Assembly: GCA_029959545.1 (NCBI GenBank)
Contig: JASCPH010000032.1
Span: forward strand, 1-37,120
DNA from: Microbacteriaceae bacterium PS02066
GTDB lineage: Bacteria > Actinomycetota > Actinomycetes > Actinomycetales > Microbacteriaceae
Length of the DNA stretch: 37,120 nt
Direction: 5' to 3'
Within the stretch, counting starts at the first letter, position 1, and every line of letters starts with the position of its first letter. Below, in pieces: positions 1 to 5,965 of this stretch. The translations under genes were made by a program, and so were the position numbers. The notes beneath the pieces were generated by a model that was not told where the DNA came from, did not search any database, and worked only from the letters and a program-made list of their open reading frames with translations.

Positions 1-183
1 GGCGGGCGCAGCGGGAGCGGCCACCGGGGCTCCCGCCAGGAGAGCGCTCAGCCACAGCGCCGCCACCACGACGCCGACCACCGCGAGGCACGCGACCGCG
101 ATGCGGCGGCGACGAAGCCGCCCGGACGCGACGCGCGCAGCGCGGCGCGAGGGAAGCGTCTCGGGTGACGCGGTGGAGATCAC
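1..183 (-). CDS. Secreted or membrane-anchored protein, N-terminal fragment
   Basis: The gene is cut by the left edge of the window, so only about 61 N-terminal residues are present. The minus-strand frame from a GTG at 181-183 encodes a basic N-terminus (several Arg, ending in an RLRRRR run) followed by about 25 hydrophobic residues (IAVACLAVVGVVVAALWLSALLAGA) in two overlapping stretches and then an Ala/Pro-rich segment. This is a typical actinobacterial signal peptide or single-pass anchor. An ATG 7 nt further upstream with a GGGAGG in front lies in another frame that encodes no hydrophobic segment, so I prefer the GTG. The gene diverges from the radical SAM gene at 293. The mature domain is outside the window, so no function can be assigned. 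Confidence 0.55.
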   Translation of the reverse strand, partial: MISTASPETLPSRRAARVASGRLRRRRIAVACLAVVGVVVAALWLSALLAGAPVAAPAAPA

Positions 184-257
184 GCTCCATTGTGCCTCCC
201 GCGCGCGCGATGGGCGAGCTGGTCCAGACTTCTGCACGAATGAACACCCCCTCAGGG

Positions 258-286
258 TTGACAGGGATTCGAATATTTGTTCAACT
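258..286 (+). promoter_or_regulatory. Candidate SOS-controlled promoter with LexA box
   Basis: TTGACA at 258-263 is followed after 17 nt by TCAACT at 281-286, 6 nt before the ATG at 293. The sequence TCGAATATTTGTTCAA at 269-284 overlaps the spacer and the -10. It matches the actinobacterial/Bacillus LexA box TCGAAC-N4-GTTCGA in both half-sites, with one mismatch in each. The -10 is weak, as expected for a regulated promoter. No Shine-Dalgarno lies before the ATG, so the transcript is probably leaderless. Confidence 0.55.
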
Positions 287-292
287 GTCGTC

Positions 293-1360
293 ATGCGGTG
301 GAACGGGCAGAAGGTCGGCGAAGAGGATGCGGCTGCACTCCCCGGCATGGAGCGACTCGACTCTCTCGTGCGCTCGGTGACGACACCGGAGTTCGCCGGC
401 ATGACGTTCCACGAAGTCGCGGCGCGCTCCGCGCTGAATCACGTCCCCGGTTCGTCCGCGATGCCCTTCGATTGGACCATCAACCCGTACCGCGGGTGCA
501 GCCACGCCTGCACGTACTGCTTCGCACGCGGAACGCACACCTACCTCGACCTCGATGCGGGTCGCGACTTCGACACCCAGGTCGTGGTGAAGGTGAACAT
601 CGCCGAGGTGCTCGAGCGCGAGCTCGCCCGCAGCTCGTGGGGCCGGGAGCACGTCGCCCTCGGCACGAACACCGATCCGTACCAGCGTGCGGAGGGGCGC
701 TACCGGCTCATGCCCGGGATCATCGACGCCCTGGCCGCATCCGCAACACCCTTCTCCATCCTCACGAAGGGCACGCTGCTTCGTCGCGACCTGCCGGTGC
801 TGCAGCGAGCGCACGAGCGCGTCCCCGTTTCGATCGCGATGTCGATCGCCCTCTTCGACGACGACCTGCAACGCTCTGTCGAACCCGGCACCCCGACGGC
901 GCAGGCCCGCCTCGACACGGTCCGCGCAGCGACGGATGCGGGCTTTCGCGTCACGGTCTTCCTCATGCCCGTGATGCCGCACCTGACCGACTCGATCGCG
1001 GCGCTCGACGACGCGCTGCGGCGCATCAAGGCGGCGGGGGCGATCCGCGTCGTCTACGGCGCGCTGCATCTGCGTCCCGGCGTGAAGCCCTGGTTCATGA
1101 CATGGCTGCGGCGCGAGCATCCGGAGCTCGTCTCGAGCTACCTGGGGCTGTACCCGGGGGCGTCGGTGAGCGCCCCGAAGGCGTACCGACAGTGGCTCGC
1201 CCGGCGCGTTCGACCCCTGCTGCGCGTGCACGGCCTCGACGGCCGCGACGAGGAGGAGCCGGTACGCGCGCGTCCGGTAGCTCCCGGGGCACGCGCGGCA
1301 GCGGCCGCCGCATCCGTGCGCGTCACCGGTTCGACGCCGCAGCCGGCACGCCTGTTCTGA
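293..1360 (+). CDS. Rv2578c-family radical SAM protein
   Basis: This 355-residue protein has the radical SAM cluster motif CSHACTYC (CxxxCxxC) at about residue 60 within YRGCSHACTYCFAR, followed by THTYLD and by LGTNTDPYQRAEG and ILTKGTLLRRDL. These segments are highly characteristic of the Rv2578c group, which resembles spore photoproduct lyase. It is expected to bind a 4Fe-4S cluster and SAM and to act in the cytosol, but its substrate is unknown to me. The reading frame is open further upstream, but I start at the ATG at 293 (MRWNGQ), because family members begin there and a -10 lies 6 nt upstream. A LexA-like box overlaps the promoter, so a role in the DNA-damage response is plausible. 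The C-terminal Ala/Arg-rich 40 residues look poorly conserved. Family assignment is firm and the function is inferred. Confidence 0.88.
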   Translation: MRWNGQKVGEEDAAALPGMERLDSLVRSVTTPEFAGMTFHEVAARSALNHVPGSSAMPFDWTINPYRGCSHACTYCFARGTHTYLDLDAGRDFDTQVVVKVNIAEVLERELARSSWGREHVALGTNTDPYQRAEGRYRLMPGIIDALAASATPFSILTKGTLLRRDLPVLQRAHERVPVSIAMSIALFDDDLQRSVEPGTPTAQARLDTVRAATDAGFRVTVFLMPVMPHLTDSIAALDDALRRIKAAGAIRVVYGALHLRPGVKPWFMTWLRREHPELVSSYLGLYPGASVSAPKAYRQWLARRVRPLLRVHGLDGRDEEEPVRARPVAPGARAAAAAASVRVTGSTPQPARLF

Positions 1361-1371
1361 CCCGAGACGCG

Positions 1372-1406
1372 GCAACGCCCCCTCGCACGGGGCGAGGGGG
1401 CGTTGC
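1372..1406. terminator. Bidirectional terminator hairpin
   Basis: A perfect 15-bp stem (1372-1386 with 1392-1406) and a 5-nt loop lie between the converging radical SAM and helicase genes. There is no clear T-tract on either side, so efficiency is uncertain. Confidence 0.7.
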
Positions 1407-1417
1407 GGGAGTCGGCG

Positions 1418-3541
1418 TCAGGCGGAGGCGACGTCGGCGAGCTGGCGCCCGGCGACCTCCTCGACGACGTCGTCGCCGGGGCGGACCTCTTCGAACGGCG
1501 CGTCGATCTCGGCGCGCGAGAGCAGCTCCGTCATGCGACGGCGGCGCTGACGCGGGACCAGCGTGACGACGGTGCCGCTGCGGCCCGCGCGGCCGGTGCG
1601 GCCGGAGCGGTGCAGGTACGTCTTGTACTCGTCGGGAGCGTCGGCCTGGATGACCAGATCGATGTCGTCGACGTGGATGCCGCGGGCCGCCACGTCGGTC
1701 GCGACCAGCACGTTGACCTTCCCGTCGGTCAGGCGCTGCAGGTTGCGCGTGCGCTTGGCCTGGTTGAGGTCGCCGTGCAGAGCGACGGCGGAGATGCCGG
1801 CGTCCTCGAAGTTCTCGACGAGCATCTCGGCGAACGCGCGGGTGCGCGAGAAGACGAGCGTCTTGCCGTCACGGTCCACAAGGGATGCGAGCAGCTCGGC
1901 CTTGTCGCGGTGGTCGACGACGAAGACGCGGTGGTCGATCGTTCCGGTCTCCTGCGTCTCGCCCGCGACCTCGTAGACGGCCGGGTCGACGAGGAACTCG
2001 TCGACGAGGGCGGCGACCTCGCGGTCGAGCGTGGCGGAGAACAGCAGCTTCTGGCTGCCCTCGCCCGTCAGGCGCAGGATGCGCTGCACGGGCTCGGCGA
2101 ATCCGAGCTCGGCCATGTGATCGGCCTCATCCAGCACCGAGACCTGCACCTCGGACAGGTCGAGCTTGCCCTGGTTGATGAGGTCCTCGATGCGGCCGGG
2201 GGTGCCGATGATGATGTCGATCCCCTTCTTGAGCGCACCGACCTGGCGCGCCTGGGGCACGCCGCCGTAGATCTGCGTGGTGAACAGGCCGACGCTGCGC
2301 GCGATCGGCTGCACGGTGCGGTCGATCTGCAGGGCGAGCTCACGCGTCGGCGCGAGGATGAGCGCCTTGGGGCGACGGCCGAACTCGCGGCGGGTACCCG
2401 CCTGCGCGCGCAGAATGCGCTCGACCAGCGGCGCGCCGAAGGCGATGGTCTTACCGGAGCCGGTGCGGCCGCGGGCGAGCACGTCGCGTCCCTCGAGGAT
2501 CGGGGGGATCGTCGCGGACTGGATCGGGAACGGGCTGGGTGCACCGAGCTCGGCGAGCACCTTCACGATGTTCTGACCGAGGCCGAGCTCACCGAAGCCC
2601 TGGCCCTCGACGGTCTCCGCCTGGACGGCCTCAGCCTCGAGACGCTCGTGCACGACGTCGACGTGCTGCTCGTGCGCCTTGGCGGCGGTCGCGTTCTCCC
2701 CACGACCCCTCCACGCATCGCTCCCGCGCTGCGCGGAGCCTCCGGCCGCGTGGGCCCAATCGGAGCGGTTGCCGGCCTCGCGGCGCGCGGGACGCTCGTC
2801 GAAGGAGCGACGCGGACGGTCATCGAACGAACGCGCGGGGCGGTCGTCGAACGAGCGGCGGGGACGGTCGTCGAACGAACGCGCCGGACGGTCGCCATCG
2901 CGACGAGCCGGACGGTCGTCGAACGAACGGCGGGGACGGTCATCGAACGAACGCGCCGGACGATCGCCATCGCGACGAGCCGGACGGTCGTCGAACGAAC
3001 GACGCGGACGGTCATCGAACGAACGCGCCGGACGGTCACCGTCACGACGAGCCGGACGCTCGTCGAACGAACGACGCGGACGGTCATCGAACGAACGCGC
3101 CGGACGGTCATCGAAGGAACGGCGGGGACGGTCGTCGAACGAACGCGCGGGACGGTCGCCATCGCGACGAGCCGGGCGGTCGTCGAAGGAACGAGCCGGG
3201 CGGTCATCGTACGAACGACGCGGACGGTCGTCGAAGGAACGCGCCGGTCGGTCGCCCTCGCGACGGGCCGGGCGGTCGTCGAACGACCGGGCGGGACGAC
3301 CCTCGCGGATGCCGCGGGCCTCGTCGCGGCCGGCGCGCTCTGCCGAGGTCCAACGACGCTTGGGAGCCGACTCCGCGGTCTCCTCGCGGTAACCGCGGTG
3401 GTTCGGGCTCTTGGAGCCGGTCGAGCCGGCCGAGGAGTCGCCCGGGCGACGCTTGCGGTCCTGGAACGAGGTCTTCGCGCCGTAGCGGGGCTCGAAGTTC
3501 TTGGCCGGACGTCCGCCGGCGGGCTTCTTGTTCTTGGGCAT
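1418..3541 (-). CDS. DEAD-box ATP-dependent RNA helicase with N-terminal octapeptide repeats
   Basis: This 707-residue protein contains the full superfamily 2 helicase core in its C-terminal 400 residues: Q motif PFPIQ, Walker A GRTGSGKT (about residue 358), PTRELA, DEAD (about 471), SAT (about 502), DVAARG and HRSGRTGRAG (about 649). It should unwind RNA in the cytosol, in ribosome assembly, mRNA turnover or cold adaptation as in RhlE/CsdA relatives. Residues 82-257 are 22 consecutive octapeptides of the form RPARSFDD, RPRRSFDD or RPARRDGD, giving a long, charged, presumably disordered Arg/Asp extension. Such Arg-rich tails usually bind RNA, but here the repeat is N-terminal and unusually regular. 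AGGAAG lies 8 nt before the ATG. The gene diverges from the epimerase. Confidence 0.93.
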   Translation of the reverse strand: MPKNKKPAGGRPAKNFEPRYGAKTSFQDRKRRPGDSSAGSTGSKSPNHRGYREETAESAPKRRWTSAERAGRDEARGIREGRPARSFDDRPARREGDRPARSFDDRPRRSYDDRPARSFDDRPARRDGDRPARSFDDRPRRSFDDRPARSFDDRPRRSFDERPARRDGDRPARSFDDRPRRSFDDRPARRDGDRPARSFDDRPRRSFDDRPARRDGDRPARSFDDRPRRSFDDRPARSFDDRPRRSFDERPARREAGNRSDWAHAAGGSAQRGSDAWRGRGENATAAKAHEQHVDVVHERLEAEAVQAETVEGQGFGELGLGQNIVKVLAELGAPSPFPIQSATIPPILEGRDVLARGRTGSGKTIAFGAPLVERILRAQAGTRREFGRRPKALILAPTRELALQIDRTVQPIARSVGLFTTQIYGGVPQARQVGALKKGIDIIIGTPGRIEDLINQGKLDLSEVQVSVLDEADHMAELGFAEPVQRILRLTGEGSQKLLFSATLDREVAALVDEFLVDPAVYEVAGETQETGTIDHRVFVVDHRDKAELLASLVDRDGKTLVFSRTRAFAEMLVENFEDAGISAVALHGDLNQAKRTRNLQRLTDGKVNVLVATDVAARGIHVDDIDLVIQADAPDEYKTYLHRSGRTGRAGRSGTVVTLVPRQRRRRMTELLSRAEIDAPFEEVRPGDDVVEEVAGRQLADVASA
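2771..3298 (-). repeat. 22 tandem 24-bp units inside the helicase gene
   Basis: The stretch encodes 22 units of 8 residues with three main types (RPARSFDD, RPRRSFDD, RPARRDGD), often arranged as 24-residue triplets. The periodicity is in-frame and multiple of 24 bp, so unit gain or loss would preserve the reading frame. DNA identity between units is high, which suggests recent duplication or gene conversion. Confidence 0.9.
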
Positions 3542-3763
3542 GGGTGATTCTTCCTGGGTTCTCTTCGCACGAGAACAGCACCCGCTCAGAACGCGGGCAT
3601 ACCCGGACTACCGTCGGCCGGGGCCATTTTCGATGATGGTCATGTGCGCCGAGCGGCGCTCACCATCGGCCCCATGGACTCACAAACCCATCCGCGCACC
3701 ACGCGGTGTCCAGAGCCGACATTCCAGAGTAACCCACTCGACTGGGAAAGTGCCTCACGTGGG

Positions 3764-3769
3764 TACGCT
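3764..3769 (+). promoter_or_regulatory. -10 box of the epimerase gene
   Basis: TACGCT lies 6 nt before the ATG at 3776, placing the transcript start at or next to the start codon. No -35 hexamer is obvious. Confidence 0.5.
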
Positions 3770-3775
3770 GAGGGG

Positions 3776-4684
3776 ATGAGCGCCGATCCGACCGGAGTCC
3801 GTCACCGCCTGTCGTCGCCGAACGGATCGGCCGAGATCACCGAAGTGGGAGCCTCGTTGCGCGCGTTGCGGATCGACGGCGTCGACCTCGTTCCGCACTA
3901 TCCCGACACGGCGGCGACGCCCGCCGCATCCGGGGTCGTTCTGGTCCCCTGGCCCAACCGGGTGCGCGACGGGCGCTGGTCGCAGCGCGGCACCGACTAC
4001 CAGCTCGCGCTCACCGAGCCCAAGCTCGGCAACGCCTCGCACGGCCTCCTGCGCTTCACCCCCTACCGCCTAGTGGGCTCGGAGGCGGATGCGGTGACGC
4101 TCCAGGCCGATGTCTTCCCCCAGACCGGTTACCCCTTCCATCTCGCGACCCGGGTGGCCTACGCTCTGACCGACAACGGCCTTGCCGTCCTGCACCAGAT
4201 CACGAACGTCGGCGCGGATGCGGCTCCCGTCGCGCTCGGCACGCATCCGTACCTCTGCATCTCGGATGTGCCCACCGCCGAGCTGCGCCTCGAAGTGGAT
4301 GCGGCGACGTGGTTCCGCCTCGACGAGCGCAACCTCCCGCTCGCCGAAGAGCCGGTGGATGCGGCGCACGACCTGCGCGCACCGCGCCGGGTCGGAGACC
4401 TCACGCTCGACACCGCGTACTCGACGCTCCGACGTGGGACGGACGGCCGTGTCCGCGGCGTGCTGCACGCCCCCGACGGCCGCCGCCTCGAGCTCTGGGC
4501 AGGCTCCGGGTTCGAGTACCTGCAGGTCTTCACGACCGACCGTTATCCCGGGCAGGAGGTCGCCGTCGCGATCGAGCCGATGACCGCCCCCGCGGACGCC
4601 CTGAACTCGGGCCGCGACCTGCGCTGGCTCGAGCCCGGCGAGACGTGGGAACTCGAGTGGGGCGTCTCCCTCACGCGCTCCTGA
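3776..4684 (+). CDS. Aldose 1-epimerase family protein
   Basis: This 302-residue cytosolic protein belongs to the aldose 1-epimerase (mutarotase) fold family, which interconverts alpha and beta anomers of hexoses. Visible hallmarks are VLVPWPNRVRDG near residue 60, HGLLR in the first catalytic-His region, the HPYL motif that carries the second His, and AIEPMTAPADALNSG near the C-terminus with the catalytic Glu. Upstream in-frame codons exist, but the ATG at 3776 is preferred. It gives the family's usual length, and the TACGCT box 6 nt upstream fits leaderless expression. No sugar genes flank it, so the physiological sugar is unknown. It could be GalM or a relative acting on another hexose or hexose-6-phosphate. 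Confidence 0.85.
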   Translation: MSADPTGVRHRLSSPNGSAEITEVGASLRALRIDGVDLVPHYPDTAATPAASGVVLVPWPNRVRDGRWSQRGTDYQLALTEPKLGNASHGLLRFTPYRLVGSEADAVTLQADVFPQTGYPFHLATRVAYALTDNGLAVLHQITNVGADAAPVALGTHPYLCISDVPTAELRLEVDAATWFRLDERNLPLAEEPVDAAHDLRAPRRVGDLTLDTAYSTLRRGTDGRVRGVLHAPDGRRLELWAGSGFEYLQVFTTDRYPGQEVAVAIEPMTAPADALNSGRDLRWLEPGETWELEWGVSLTRS

Positions 4685-4702
4685 GAGCCGCAGCAGCCGC
4701 CG

Positions 4703-4770
4703 CGAGTGAGCACTCCTTCATCGAGCGCGCATCCGATGGAATGCTCACTCGGCGAACGGATGCGCGCTCG
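4703..4770 (+). repeat. Interleaved palindromes with H-type pseudoknot topology
   Basis: Stem A pairs CGAGTGAGCA (4703-4712) with TGCTCACTCG (4742-4751). Stem B pairs a perfect 13-bp arm at 4722-4734 with 4758-4770. The order A5', B5', A3', B3' is that of an H-type pseudoknot with loops of 9, 7 and 6 nt. A further GC hairpin (4779-4784 with 4797-4802) follows. The element lies 18 nt after the epimerase stop codon. Confidence 0.6.
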
Positions 4771-4839
4771 GCGCCGAGCGGCGGCGTGTTCCGCGTCCGC
4801 CGGTAACACGCACCGGGGTTGTCGGTAACCTTCGACGGA

Positions 4840-4845
4840 TATCGT
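4840..4845 (+). promoter_or_regulatory. -10 box before a small reading frame
   Basis: TATCGT lies 6 nt before an ATG at 4852. Direct repeats GGTAAC at 4802-4807 and 4824-4829 (22 bp apart) lie just upstream and could bind a regulator. Confidence 0.4.
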
Positions 4846-4851
4846 TGACCC

Positions 4852-5013
4852 ATGCGGTTTCGACCGCTGCGGCGACGCCGACCGGCTGCGCTGCTCACCA
4901 GCCGGTGCGTGCAAGGGGCTCCACGTTCCACCGGCTGGATCGGTGTCCGTCTGGTTGGAGGGTACCCGCATGCTGCGTACCGTTTTCGCGTCGTTTCCCG
5001 CTTCGAGCTTTAG
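4852..5013 (+). CDS. Possible leaderless leader peptide, 53 residues
   Basis: A 53-codon frame starts with ATG exactly 6 nt after a TATCGT box and ends at a TAG that overlaps the first 44 nt of the DUF998-like gene in another frame. The product is Arg-rich (MRFRPLRRRRPAALL) with no recognisable domain. I list it only because its start geometry is the same as that of the well-supported leaderless genes in this window. It may be a regulatory upstream frame that couples translation to the next gene, or simply untranslated leader. Confidence 0.25.
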   Translation: MRFRPLRRRRPAALLTSRCVQGAPRSTGWIGVRLVGGYPHAAYRFRVVSRFEL

Positions 5014-5965
5014 CGGGGCAGACCCCACGCCGCCACGCGTGCGACTGCACCGGGCGGTGAGAGGACTCCTGCAGGCTGATGCCCTGCGTCTCGCCGTGCT
5101 GGCACTGACGATCCTGCTCACCGGGCTCGGGATCTCCATCGCGACGACGACGAATCCGCAGTGGTGGCGTCTGCACTTCAGCCAGCTCGGCACCTACGGC
5201 GACGCGTCGGCGATGTTCTTCAACGGCACGCTCATCCTCGGCGGATCCACCGTGCTGCTGTTCGCACGCGCCGCCGCGCGCCAGCTTCGTCCGCTGGAGG
5301 GGACGCACCTGCGCCGCGGCACGGCGGTGACCGCCCGCATCCTCTTCTCCGTCGTCGGCGCCAACCTCGCCCTCGTGGGATGCGTGCCGCTGACGACCAA
5401 CGGATTCGTGCACGACCGAGTGGCCGCCGCGATGGTCCTCGGCTTCGCCGGGCTCCTGCTGACCAGCCCCTTCATGATGCACCGCTTCCCGAAGCGACTG
5501 GTGCTGACCACGGGATTCGTCTTCGTCGGCCTGTTCGCCGGAGCCTGGGTGTTCGTCGCAGGCACCATCAACCTCGCCCTGTTCGAGGTCATCGCCTTCA
5601 GTGCGATGTTCGGCTGGTCGGGCGTGTTTCTCAGCGCTCTGGCCGCGTGCGGTGCGCCCGCCACCACCGCCGAGCCGGCGGCATCCGCGCACGCATCCGC
5701 AGCACCGGAGATCATCGCCCGCGCCGAGGCATCCGGCACCGAACCGCGAGGCGCGACCGGTGCCGGAGCCGTCGAGATCAGGACCCCCGCAGGGCCCGCC
5801 GCGTCGTCGGCGCACCGGGTTCCCCGGCGGTCACGGGCGAGCCGGATGCCGGTCCGTCGTCGTCGCGTCGCGCCCGCCGGCGCTCTTTCGCACCCTCGAC
5901 GAGGTTGTAGAGCGTCGGCAGCACGAGCAAGGTCAGCACCGTCGAGGAGACCAGCCCGCCGATGA
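4970..5965 (+). CDS. DUF998-like polytopic membrane protein
   Basis: The 331-residue frame begins at an ATG with GGAGGG 7 nt upstream (4957-4962). It has about six hydrophobic helices in its first 220 residues and the segment WWRLHFSQLGTYGDASAMFFNGTLILGG near the first loop, which is typical of DUF998-like integral membrane proteins. Their function is unknown. After about residue 225 the sequence becomes Ala/Thr-rich and then strongly Arg-rich and low in complexity. This tail lies opposite the C-terminal coding region of the RND exporter, with an overlap of 188 bp. The real protein may end earlier if the sequence contains a frameshift, or the tail may be genuine but unconstrained. The transmembrane part is well supported and the tail is not. 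Confidence 0.65.
   Translation: MLRTVFASFPASSFSGADPTPPRVRLHRAVRGLLQADALRLAVLALTILLTGLGISIATTTNPQWWRLHFSQLGTYGDASAMFFNGTLILGGSTVLLFARAAARQLRPLEGTHLRRGTAVTARILFSVVGANLALVGCVPLTTNGFVHDRVAAAMVLGFAGLLLTSPFMMHRFPKRLVLTTGFVFVGLFAGAWVFVAGTINLALFEVIAFSAMFGWSGVFLSALAACGAPATTAEPAASAHASAAPEIIARAEASGTEPRGATGAGAVEIRTPAGPAASSAHRVPRRSRASRMPVRRRRVAPAGALSHPRRGCRASAARARSAPSRRPARR

Noticed and set aside
2771..3298. Regular 24-bp repeats resembling a CRISPR array
   Set aside because: Units are contiguous without spacers and encode in-frame octapeptides.
1403..3547. A 714-codon open frame on the plus strand opposite the helicase
   Set aside because: It mirrors the helicase codons and its own repeats are only the antisense of the octapeptide array. 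The minus-strand product has every helicase motif.
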